64,000 bases of DNA from Nymphaea colorata (Eukaryota; Streptophyta; Magnoliopsida; Nymphaeales; Nymphaeaceae). Position numbers and translations under genes: made by a program. The stretch spans positions 22,598,742-22,662,741 of the forward strand of contig NC_045141.1 of NCBI RefSeq assembly GCF_008831285.2. Reading direction: 5' to 3'. The notes beneath the pieces are model-generated. The model was not told the DNA's origin. It ran no database searches and was given only the letters and a program-made list of their open reading frames with translations. Numbering within the stretch: the stretch's first letter is position 1; each line of letters opens with the position of its first letter. Below are positions 1-10,196 of the stretch, piece after piece.

Positions 1-770
1 TCTGCCTCCGCCGGATGCTAAGGATTTCAGAGGAGCCATGGAAGTGGTGAATCACAACAGCGAGAAGCCCTCATGTCGTCATCATGGTCAGGCATGGGCC
101 ATCTCATCCCCTGCCAAGCTCCTGCTTTGCCACAGAGCCATCTCCATCACCGTCTCCGGCCAGTTCCCCGCTTCCGCCCTTACCAAGTTCTCCGAACACT
201 TTCGACTACCCTCCGGGCAGCACCATGATAGAGGTCATCATCTCCGTCGTCATCAACTGCTCCCTCGAGCCCCTGAGGAAACTCCTCTCCGAGATACGCC
301 CCCATCTCAGCCTTCGTCGCCAATCTCTTTTCCACCGACACCTCGACATCGCCAAGGAGCTCGGTCGATAGAATTTTGTCTCTGTAATCAAAATCTAATC
401 CAAGGGTCGGATTTTGATTCCACCATAATTCCAGAATTTTGAGTCAATTCTGGAATCAAAACGAACAGATTAACCTATTCCAGTTTATATCAAGAAAATG
501 AAAAATGGGCGAGGCGCGTATCTGGAGCATGTTTAAATGGTGGTTTTGTATAAATGAAGAATTTCTTCAACTGATATAAAGTATCAACACTTGAGCATTG
601 CCGTATTGGAGATAATGATTTGAGAATTAATTACCAAAGTATTTCAGAAATCATTAAAAACAAATAAAAATATGTACATTGAACTACACTAAAATTACTT
701 AAAGCATTAAAAAATTATTTTGGCAATGCAAAGGCTCAACATGAAGAACAGAAACTTAATGTGGCATACA
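1..770. other. Window start, no supported gene
   Basis: The first 450 bases are GC-richer and open in more than one frame. The longest plus-strand frame (38-442) is low-complexity Ser/Pro/His-rich and matches no family I know. The rest is AT-rich. It may hold the edge of a gene lying outside the window or the upstream region of the OVATE gene. Confidence 0.4.
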
Positions 771-778
771 TATATAAA
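771..778 (+). promoter_or_regulatory. Probable TATA box of the OVATE-family gene
   Basis: The octamer TATATAAA lies 66 bp upstream of the chosen start codon at 844. This would leave a 5'UTR of roughly 35-40 bases if transcription starts about 30 bp downstream. The motif and its placement are seen in the sequence; promoter function is inferred. Confidence 0.4.
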
Positions 779-843
779 CAATGGCAGACTACTCTCCACT
801 TCAGACTCCACAGCCTCCCCACTGTGCCCATCACAGAAGATAA

Positions 844-1434
844 ATGGAGGGAGCGATGGATTTCGGGGAGGCTTCCTCAAGACAGAGAAAAGTGAAGGCG
901 GCTTCCCGCCGGCGCCGCCGTCACCGCAGTCAGTACACTGGTCATCGGAGTGTGACTGGCTATGGAGGCTTTTGCTGCAGATGCAGGCTGATCAGCATCT
1001 CTTCTCCGGAGGAAACAGAGCCGGACAGTTCAGAAAAGCCCGATTCCCTGTCGGCCGTCATTCACACCATGGTACTGGAAAGACTGGAGGAGCAGATAAG
1101 GGAGATGCAGAAGCCGGCGGAGAGGAAGGCAGAGGAGAAGAAGGAACCGACAAACCTCACAGCGTGCAGAAACAGAGGAGTGAAGAGAATGGCGGCCTCG
1201 GCAGTAGAGAAGGTATCCCTTGATCCAAGGAAGGACCTACGGGAGTCCATGTTAGAGATGATTAGGAGCAATCAAATGGAGCAGCCCAGAGAGCTCAGAA
1301 GATTGCTAGAATGTTTTCTGTCCTTGAATTCAGATGGCTGTGCGCTTCTCATCCTTGAAGTCTTTCATGAGGTGTGCAGTCTCATGTTTGTGGGTTCTTC
1401 TTCAACAATAGTCGGACGTGTAAACAAATGTTGA
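844..1434 (+). CDS. OVATE family protein (OFP), single exon
   Basis: OVATE proteins are plant-specific transcriptional repressors that control organ shape and cell elongation, often by binding TALE homeodomain proteins or TRM proteins. The 196-aa frame has an Arg-rich N-terminus (RRRRRHR near residue 22), a central charged segment rich in Glu/Lys, and a C-terminal OVATE domain from about residue 118 to 181. Domain hallmarks seen are SAVEKVSLDPRKDLRESM, then MLEMIRSNQ, LRRLLECFLSLNS and LLILEVFHEVCSLMF, which follow the family order (VEKDSxDPYxDFRxSM, ELLxCFLxLN, AFxEIW). Lack of introns is typical of the family. The start at 844 is the first in-frame Met after an upstream stop; the Met at residue 5 is an alternative. 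Residues after the domain are a short tail. The exact OFP number cannot be assigned. Confidence 0.85.
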   Translation: MEGAMDFGEASSRQRKVKAASRRRRRHRSQYTGHRSVTGYGGFCCRCRLISISSPEETEPDSSEKPDSLSAVIHTMVLERLEEQIREMQKPAERKAEEKKEPTNLTACRNRGVKRMAASAVEKVSLDPRKDLRESMLEMIRSNQMEQPRELRRLLECFLSLNSDGCALLILEVFHEVCSLMFVGSSSTIVGRVNKC

Positions 1435-2379
1435 ATCTTTCTTAGTCATTCCTAATAATCAATCTAACAGAGTTGGAAGCTACTTCTTCAAGAACTAAAC
1501 TCTTCACATCGAAATCTTTCTTATTTTATTTCTTTCTTATGAATGGTTCATTCCATGACTCCTAAGAGATGCCACAACTTCCTCCACATCCCAATACCTC
1601 CAGGGTTTCACATAACTTGCTTGGTGATTTATTACAGAAACGTGACAGCAACCACATCAGTCTGAGTTTCATGCACAGTCAAATCCATGAAAAATATTCT
1701 TCCTTAAGTTGGAGTTTAATACATATCAACTTCCAAGAGAACCCTAGATCAATGATCAGTGAGTTTCGAAGCACCAGTTGCGTATACATCCTGGAAGAAG
1801 TCTGAGTAATTTGAGGAGGACTGGTGTTAAATCAAACTTCAGTATCTTTAATATTATTTTGTGTTTGTGTGTGTGTGGACATGGCGAAAATAATGTATAC
1901 CCAATAAACATCTTTATGTTTAATTTTACATGGAAAAATGCGGATCTTAAGTCTATATATGAAACTCTGCCTGTGAACCATAGCTGGATCTACATATACT
2001 AAATTGCTTCGTACGGGTCCTACCCAAATCAATTTTAGTTAAATATCTGCTTTATCAGTTATCACCAACCCAGTTAGGTCTGATTCAAATGCGATAGTCC
2101 CTCCACTTGATTAGACTTTCCGTATCCAGATTATGTTCAAATCCTCTAAAGCGGTGCCACTTTACCAACTTACAGATCACACATTCTTGATTAAACAATA
2201 TAAAAGTAGGCAAATGGGGATTATATTGATAGGAATCATGGACAAGAAACAAAGTTGAACAATTGCATGAAAGTGGAAGCTTAACGCATGCTGTAACCTG
2301 CCAGGAGACATGCTTGGTTGGTCTCCTTTTAACGTGTGTGTGTGAACATAAGTTAAAGTCATTTCTACTTACTACAGTT

Positions 2380-2563
2380 CAATGGCGGAACCAGAAATTA
2401 TAAATTTTGTCTGAGAGGCACTAATTTGAATGTTTTCTTGTCTTTTGGAGCGCTAATACATGCAAACAAGCAAGCCACCAAAGGCGCTAACATGAAAGTA
2501 AACAATTTTTATAGGGCTTGTGTAGGCAACAGCCCACATCTGCATATTGTGACTCTGCCACTG
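2380..2563. mobile_element. hAT-type MITE with perfect 8-bp target duplication
   Basis: The element begins CAATGGCGGAACCAGAAAT and its other end, read on the minus strand, begins CAGTGGCAGAGTCACAAT. These are imperfect terminal inverted repeats. It is flanked on both sides by the identical octamer CTACAGTT (2372-2379 and 2564-2571). Eight-base duplications are characteristic of hAT-superfamily transposition. At 184 bp with no open frame it is non-autonomous. Related right-end sequence (GGCTCCACCA-like) appears near 61155 and 63090. Confidence 0.8.
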
Positions 2564-2671
2564 CTACAGTTTAAATTAAAAATCGTATACAACCTTTTAT
2601 AACGTGTTTCTACAAGGGATACTACTACTCATTTTTTTCATAAGGAACTCTCTATTCAATCAGGACCACTC

Positions 2672-2707
<36 letters not shown>
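2672..2707. repeat. Compound (CA)n(TA)n microsatellite
   Basis: A run of CA dinucleotides passes directly into a run of TA dinucleotides. No other structure is apparent. Confidence 0.9.
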
Positions 2708-3479
2708 ATATTGAATACGCATGTATGTATATACTTTCCCTTTAATTGCATTAGTGGTTGGTCTTTTTGATAATGTGTGCCCAAAAAAGCCACCTATAAA
2801 TAGTACATAGGGCCGCCTTACGGACATAGGGTTGATCATGTGGCCCAGGTTGGTTAGAGATGTTATTGCCTCTTGTGTAGGGTTCATCCTGACGAGAAGC
2901 ATCATTTTGGGCACTAATTTTAGAACTGCAACGCCATTATATTATTCAAGTGCATGGCATCCTATCATTTCCTTGGATACACTGGCACCAACTTGAAAGT
3001 GTTGAGACAGATGCTTCAATTTATAAAAAGCTTGGGAGCCCAATAATAACTGCACCTTTCAAACAAGATGCAATTTGATACTGTAAACAATATATATATA
3101 TGATTCAAATTATTAAAGAACAAAATATTGTGGAATTGGATAAAATAAAAATGCATCAATTATTTAAAATCATATTGTTCTTAGTCCTACTAAGGGCGGA
3201 CTCAAGATTTTTTTTTTTTTTTTAAAGTGCTTGGTAACATTTTCAGTTAACTTAAATTGGTAAGAAACGTCATCAGCCCCGGTTTGCCGGCGAGAATGGC
3301 GGTGTTGTCATTTTCTTGTTTTTGCGAGTTTTTAATTGAATTTAGAATATCATGTTTAAAATATGTTGTTATTTGGCCATCAGAAAGAGTTGCGGCAGTA
3401 GGAAGAAATTTTGGAAACATGGAATCCGACTTTTTGATTATATTCACGATAAGGGACTTACTTAGAAAAGTTGGCGAAG

Positions 3480-3641
3480 GGAAAAGCCGGGTACCGGGTG
3501 GCTTTCTCAGTTGGACGGTGTCCTCCGTCTTCTTCTTCTTTCCCTCTCGCGCCTTCCACCCGCGTGCCCTAGACATCCTCGTTGGTGACGGTTTCTCCGG
3601 CAGTCGTCCCCCACCTCCGGTGTCGTCTACTGTGTTCCGGT
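3480..3641 (+). other. Possible 5' UTR exon of the coiled-coil gene
   Basis: A GC-richer stretch ends in TTCCG followed by GTAATC and then a CT-rich microsatellite (3646-3694), which resembles a 5' UTR exon and splice donor. An acceptor-like TTTCAG lies at about 6143-6148, some 25 bp before the start codon of the coiled-coil gene. The roughly 2.5-kb UTR intron is inferred from these sites and from composition only. Confidence 0.3.
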
Positions 3642-5365
3642 AATCTCTCTCTCTCTCTCTCTTTATCTGTCTATCCCTCTCTCTCTCTCTCTCTGTTGCG
3701 CGCGCGCGTTCTCTTAAATAGAAGTTCTAGCAATGAATTGATAAAAATTAGGCTTTAATATTCACCATAGGAAACTATATGAGCTCATCTTTGGATTTTT
3801 TTTTTTGTGTTGTTGGTTTCTTTGATCAGTTTTTCTTCTTCTTTTGGAATTTGCAGCTACCCAGAGTTGTGCCAATTTCGCATGTAGTTAGGAAACATTC
3901 CTTATACTGGCGTCTAATTATAATGGGTTATTTCGTTTGAACATATTTAAGGGTATTCCCTTTTTGTTTTGAAGGAGAACGGCAGGGGTTGGTGGTCGTT
4001 GGGTAAAACTTTTTCCTTATTGTATATGCTGTATTAGTCATCCTCGTCAACATGAAAATGAAGAACCGGGAGGAAATGCCTTAGTTCTAGCTATTTGCTT
4101 GATTGTGTCTCTGTCTCTATAAGAGGGCTAGTATGATGGAAACCCTATCCCTTTTTCATTCAATGGCTTCCGCGTCATTGTGTATGTTGCCAGATGTTGC
4201 TATGCAGTTCGAGTTTGTTGTTTTGCAGAAATTTTGTGCGGCTAGGCTTCATGATTTTCTTTTTGTATGGATTCAACTGATGACTATGTTAGTTTTTGCT
4301 CAAAAACTAAGAAATAGGAAATGTGAATAGGAATGTATAAGGATCAGAAAAGCGCAAAGTTGTCAACCTTTGAGATGCTATAAATCTCAAATATTCAGAG
4401 AAAGTTGGTCCAGAAGTCGATCTTCTGATTGAAGATATAATTTTGAATTGTATCTCTACTTTAATTAATCTTATGTAAGTCCATGACTCTGGCTACTTGT
4501 CTATTTTATGGAGCGCGGTAGTTACAACTGTAGATCTTGCCCATATCTTGTGTGTGTGTGTGTGTGTGTTTCACTTCCCTGTAAACAACAATATTTAAAA
4601 ATTACAACAAATGAAAAGATATGAAAGGAGGAAAAATTTACATTTTAAGGAAGTAACACAGCAATTATGGGCCTATGGCTAGGTTTCTAAGTTCTGGCTA
4701 TGGACTATGGTGTTTCACGACACGCTACAGATCAACTGCATTTGATTATCGGCAATTTTTTTTCCCTGTTTTCTGGAGACGTTTGCTTATAGTGTTAAAA
4801 TAGCTTCTAGCTGCTGTCCTTGCGAAGTGCCTTGTTATCTTCAATACATCCTTGATCCTCTTTATTGTGGTAAATGTGGAACGCATTTTGGTTTCAATTA
4901 AACATGGTAGTGCTAATAACAGTCTTGAGCCTGATGGTATAATTATAAATGGGGGTTGGCTTGTAAGTAAGTTTACAGAATTCTGCTGCCTTAATAATAC
5001 ATACTTACATAGGACTGCCAGTTTTGGACACCTAGTGGAAGTCCTGCTTTGTCCTTAGCATCCACAATCTATGCATACAAAGATCTGCTGGTAATTTGCC
5101 ACCAAGGTGTTCAGACTCAATAGTCATAAGTCTCTAGACAAATTTATAACTGCAGCTTCAGCAACAACTGCGAAGAAGCTGTTGTCTTGTTCATGATGGT
5201 GGGAAACAGTTTGTCCTCAAATATTGTGGATTTAGTACCTTCTTCTTTCTTTTCCTTCCTAATCTTGCAGCCACCTTCCCGATGTCTTTCCTTTCTGATT
5301 GCTCTTGAATTGTGTCATTTAATCTTCAGATTACAGTCAAATCAATTCATTTGCTTAGCCACTGT

Positions 5366-5449
5366 GGCTTGAAATGAGACAGCTAAACCAAGTCAGCCAA
5401 GTCCTCGGGCTTGAAATGAGACAGCTAAACCAAGTCAGCCAAGTCCTCA
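5366..5449. repeat. 42-bp perfect tandem duplication
   Basis: The segment beginning GGCTTGAAATGAGACAGC occurs twice head to tail with a 42-bp period and essentially no divergence, so the duplication is recent. It lies in the probable 5'UTR intron of the coiled-coil gene. Confidence 0.9.
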
Positions 5450-6174
5450 AATCTTCAAATATCAATTTTTTGCTTTGTTTTATATGAAGAATGAGTAACC
5501 TGATTATGGAACAATCTCAATGTTGTAGGTAGACCATTTTGTCGAGCTATTTGAATTCCTTTTAGGTACTGGTTGCGTGCATTCAACTCCTAAGTTTGGC
5601 AATATGTAACTTCCAAACTAAGTCACATGTGTATGGGTTCGGGTACGGGTACGGCGAAGTATGTATGAGGGTATGGCAGAGTGTATATGTAAATGTATAC
5701 ATTATATATATAATAATCCACAAGAGTTCTTCAATTAAAGAAAAATGAGAGCAAATAAAAAAGGGAAAATTTTAAATTAATAAAAAATTGAGTTTAAGAA
5801 TATAAATTATTAAGATTTAAAATGCAGCCATACCTACTTACTCGTGTCACTATACCCACATACCGACATGGGTACTTGGGCAGATCACAGGTACCCGCGT
5901 GACTTAGCCTCCAAAAAATATGTTACCTCTTTAAAGTTTCTCCCTGTGAAACCAAAATACTTAATGGTCTTTTCTGTTTTTCATTTCTGGACACTATATA
6001 GGGCGCTAACATTTTTAGTTATTGTTTGTCACTTGCCATTTATGGAACATCAATGAGTTAAATGACACTGTTTCTCTAAGTTATCTAGATGTGGTGCTTT
6101 TCGCCATAAGCAATTAGGACGCATCTGATGAATGTGCGTAGTTTCAGCATTCGGTCATAATTAAAACAACAACC

Positions 6175-6603
6175 ATGCAAGACCCACGTCAGTTTGCACC
6201 TGCGGAAGTACGTGGTGTGAAAGTGCAGAAAAAGAAAACATTTCGGTTAAACCCCAGTACTCAGCACAGAGGACAAATGCAGCCTCAACTAGAGCTGCCA
6301 GATCCACCATCAAAGGCAACAAAGGTTTCAAAGAACTTGAAGAACGAGTTCCCTGCAAAATTGCAGCAAGCAGATGGGTTGGAATTGGACTTATTACAGG
6401 ATTCGTTCCAGACTGAAGCAGAATACCGTGCATTGAGGAAGAAGTATTTGTTGTTGGAGGATGAGTACAGCTCACTAGGAGAAGAGCTGAGTGAGATCGA
6501 GGCTGAGAATAAAGCCCTGGAGGATCAGAAGTTTTCACTCCTTGATCAGCTGGTGGTCTTGGAAGGCCTTATGGATCCTTCAGAACTTCGGTCACGCACG
6601 TGA
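6175..6603 (+). CDS. Small coiled-coil protein, function unknown
   Basis: This 142-aa frame is intact and plant-like in codon use. I do not recognise a characterised family. The N-terminal half (residues 1-70) is basic and Pro/Gln-rich and probably disordered. It includes KVQKKKTF and LELPDPPSKATK. Residues about 78-130 form a predicted coiled coil with heptad Leu spacing and a dense acidic stretch (EYRALRKKYLLLEDEY, then GEELSEIEAENKALEDQ). It ends LMDPSELRSRT. No signal peptide or membrane segment is visible. The start is the first Met after stops in all upstream frames; AACAACCATGC is a reasonable plant start context. Composition drops to AT-rich 3'UTR immediately after the stop. It could be a cytoskeletal or vesicle adaptor, but that is speculation. 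Confidence 0.65.
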   Translation: MQDPRQFAPAEVRGVKVQKKKTFRLNPSTQHRGQMQPQLELPDPPSKATKVSKNLKNEFPAKLQQADGLELDLLQDSFQTEAEYRALRKKYLLLEDEYSSLGEELSEIEAENKALEDQKFSLLDQLVVLEGLMDPSELRSRT

Positions 6604-7341
6604 TGTCTACTTGGGTGTTCTTGCAACTTGTTTCTTAATCAATGAAGAGAACTTTGATCGTGACTGAGATCATAATCTTGTAAATGAGTATTTTGCAATA
6701 GCAGTTGCAGGGAATTGTGTTAGTTTTCTTATATTTTATCCACCGAGCTTCTTTTTGTGAATTCTCTCAGATCTGTAATGGTTTATTGTTTGTATTTGTT
6801 TGCGACAGCTGGTAAAAAATAATGATACTTGAACCCCTGCTGTTGTTCATCTGGACCATACCAATATCAATAAATTCGTACTCCAATCTATCTATATGCC
6901 ATGCCTGCTGTATCTCTTGTTTCCTGAAAAACCACTTGTTTATATTTAAGCATATTTTCTTGTAAAAATGCATCCAAGTTTCTAACGGGGTTCAGCCTTG
7001 CCATTATTGGCGCCTTCCATATGCATCAATACTGTTAGGCTAAATCCCCAATATCTAAAACCTAGCAGCTACCTCCAATCAGAATCGAGCGTGTATGGCC
7101 AGACTGTTTTAAAATGAGAGAAGAAAGCTGCTTGAGCAGAGAAAAAGTGGAACGAGCAACCGCAAACAATGGCTCTGACGCAGGAGGTTACATGCCTGAA
7201 ATGCCAACTTCAACCACTAAAGATAACAAACTGTTTTCTTCCCCTCCTCGTGAACTTCTACCAACCTTCACAGGACGCACCCGTCTCAAAAAACGAAAGC
7301 CGCATATGGCTACTGCAAACGTTGCTATATATTTGAAGACA

Positions 7342-7345
<4 letters not shown>

Positions 7346-7386
<41 letters not shown>
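7346..7386. repeat. (CT)n microsatellite
   Basis: About 20 uninterrupted CT dinucleotides. This run makes the overlapping Leu/Ser and Arg/Glu frames look coding when they are not. Confidence 0.9.
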
Positions 7387-7391
<5 letters not shown>

Positions 7392-9060
7392 TACATGGGA
7401 GACCAAAAACTCGCTCCAGGCACTCTGCTTAGGATTTCTTGTCGTGACTACCTTTTCTTGCATTGCTTGCACGTCGTGTCCATGCTGCGGCGGCAAGGCT
7501 TAGCATGAATGTGGTAGTAGATGATTGCTGAACAGGTGGCCGAGGCAGAATTTTTTTTGGCCGAGTGGCGTCGAGTCAAAAAATGCTAAACCTTCTAAAC
7601 ACAATGACATTAATAAGAGGCACCAAGGAAACAATTGAGGGTTACCTGGAAACGAACAAATCAAATAGTTGAAGAAGCAAATATGTATTTGCGGTACTGT
7701 GTGGGCAACTGTCCACACAAGCCCCATGCGTCTCCGCAACTGCAGGAGGGATGATCGAAATTGACACGGAAACAGAATGAAGCTAGCCGCATGACTAGTC
7801 TTGTTGACGGCGAAAGATGACCTGGAAACAGAGGACCATGAATCATTGACCAACAGCCAAGCCTGAGATATGGTACAAGCGTGGTCACACGGTGCATTAT
7901 TTTGCAGAATGACATGGTTATCAAATTGCAGACGCCATTGCTGCTGAGCAGCTTTACGAGAGGGGCAAATGCAGAGGATGATGCAGTAGCAGTGTGAAGG
8001 AGCTCGTAGATCTCGATTAAGCATAAGATTTTAGATGTCAATTTCGTCTTACAGATGTAACCCGAGCTTTGATGGCAGTCCCAGAAACAAACAATTGGCT
8101 AAAAGTAAAGGAGATGCTGCTAGGCCATGAAGATGGTTAATTTCACTCAGGATAACAACATGAAAGCGACGTGACGTTGCATTCAAATTTCAAAGTACCA
8201 TCAGATGAATCTCAGGCCTTAAAAATTAGCGTTTTTTCTGTTGACTGAAACAATCTGAATACTTGTGATGGTAAAGAAGATGAACGTAATAACAGTGTTG
8301 CTGATAATTAAATACACTGATCGCCATGGATATGCAGCCTGCGGTAGGCCCTTTGGTGCTGTTAGTGGACACACATCTGCTGTCCTGTTTCCAACATCTC
8401 AAATGCGCCCTTACGTAGAAGGAAGTTCGTCTTTTGATGCCTGAAGTTCATCCTTTCACAAAATGTACTAGAGATTCATCTAATATTTGCTTTCCGAGAT
8501 TAAAAGAAGAGGATCAACGATGATCAATGTCAATCGCACTTAGCTACTTAAATTTAAACTAACTAATTAACTACCAACTAGTCATTTTCTGATTATCATT
8601 AGTATATTGAGATTATGTGGCCTTCCAAAATCTGCAAGTGGAGTATGATGAATTCACTATCTCGATGAAGAACGGATTTACAAATCTTGCTGGCCCCATG
8701 AAAAAGAGACGTTGGACACTTGCATGGTAAAAACTAAGAACATGGACCCACTTCATTTCTGTCTTTGAAAATTATATATGTATCTGTAGCACATGAACTC
8801 CATCTCATTCTCATATCACATTTGAATTGCAGGTCCCACATGAAATGTACGCAGCTACACATGTTTCTTTTTTCCCCCTCATTTCCTTATCTTTTATTTT
8901 TTTTGTAGCTTTTTGAAAACCGACGGTGAAACCACTAAGCGCCACACAGTCTTGCGTTTATCAACTTTCTCCTCACGAATTATTCAAGAAAAAGGATTGC
9001 ACCGAATATCAAATAATGCGCACCAACGGTCATCTCACAAGCGATCCAAAAGCCCGTTGC

Positions 9061-9096
9061 CGGGGACCAGTCATGAAATATCATGAGATGTCCCCG
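9061..9096. repeat. 36-bp hairpin
   Basis: CGGGGAC and TCATGA on the left pair with TCATGA and GTCCCCG on the right. The stem is 16 bp with a three-base internal mismatch around an AATA loop. It stands alone in intergenic DNA. It may be a transposon relic or chance. Confidence 0.6.
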
Positions 9097-10196
9097 ACGT
9101 TACCATAATATTACGTCTCCTCTCAATAACCACACCACAGGGCAATAGCTTAGGCAGCATGTCCTAAGCTCGACTCGTATAATAATCAGCTCTAGCTGGG
9201 CTCGAGTGGGCTTAATCTTTAACTTGAAATATTTGATGACAACTCGAGCTTGACTTAGTTAAACTTGTCTATCGAGATGAATCCACTTAAGCTGAGCTCA
9301 AGGCCGAGTTTGATTAGATCTATGGTTTTGAAGTTGGACCCTTCTTGCAGCCAGATTTCAAATCTATATGTTTTTACATTATAGACGTTCGAAATTAATG
9401 CTGGATTTCTCCTAGATTTCAGTTCGCCAACATCTCATGATCTTTTGTTAATAAAGGTTGTGGGGACATCAAATTTGGCAATAAAAGTTTCATTAACAAA
9501 AATGATAGAGCAACAATAAAGGAGACCATCAGTCTTGGCTTAAGTTTGACCAAAATGGGTTAGATCCAAAACCTTTTTATACTGAACTACACGCTTTGAG
9601 ATAAAGGGCCAAAGGATTGTATTTAAAGAGTGGATTCGGCCTTAGGTTGAACCATCTAAAGTAACAATTATGTCAAAATTCGAACCAATTTTCAAACTGG
9701 ATCCAAACCCAAGTTCAGACCCGAGGCTGCAAGCCTAAAACGATATCAAGGGTTAGAATGAATATTGAGATAAATGTAAGGATGATATACAAAGGAATTC
9801 CTCGGGCCGACACTCACACAGTCGCACTCCCCTTTGCTCCCAACGTTTGAAACTAGATAGCTGAAGCTGACTCGAGGGTAACCCAAGGGTCAAGCCAGGC
9901 AGCATGTGTCGCTCAATAGATTTTCCGAATATGAAGTTTCGATTACCGTTGAAGTCTTGAAGAAAAGACGTCGACTAGATCTTCGTTCGCTTGTTTTTCA
10001 AAAACGTCAAGGGGTCAACTACCTTTTGCCGCCCACTTGATCACGCTGCTTCTCCCTCGTCAAATCCGTTTCAGCAACAGACGGCAAGGTCGCGTAGGAC
10101 TCAGGTTTTGCCTCCCTCTCGATCTCTGGTTCTTCTTCTCTCGAAAGCCATCAGTCTATCGTTTGGCGAAGGGGTTTTGGTTGCTGGGGAGCGGAG

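Larger units (their letters stand above)
1435..3470. other. Intergenic, AT-rich, with one MITE
   Basis: No coding frame here resembles a known protein. It contains a 184-bp MITE (2380-2563), a CA/TA microsatellite (about 2672-2707) and otherwise unstructured AT-rich sequence. Confidence 0.6.
6604..10190. other. Intergenic region before DRP1E
   Basis: The first 350 bases are a likely 3'UTR for the coiled-coil gene. Further on are a (CT)n run at 7346-7386, open but unrecognised minus-strand frames at 7500-8041, a hairpin at 9061-9096, and AGCTCGAG-rich repeat sequence at 9160-9320 resembling that at 60.3-60.9 kb. The last 200 bases are the likely DRP1E promoter and 5'UTR. Confidence 0.55.

Noticed and set aside
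720-1223. Alternative plus-strand frame of 167 codons over the OVATE gene
   Set aside because: It overlaps the OVATE frame, has Gly/Arg low complexity and no domain, whereas the 844 frame carries a clear OVATE domain.
7500-8041. Two overlapping minus-strand frames (174 and 126 codons) considered as retrotransposon remnants
   Set aside because: No reverse transcriptase, RNase H or other motif could be recognised, and neither frame shows coding-like composition.
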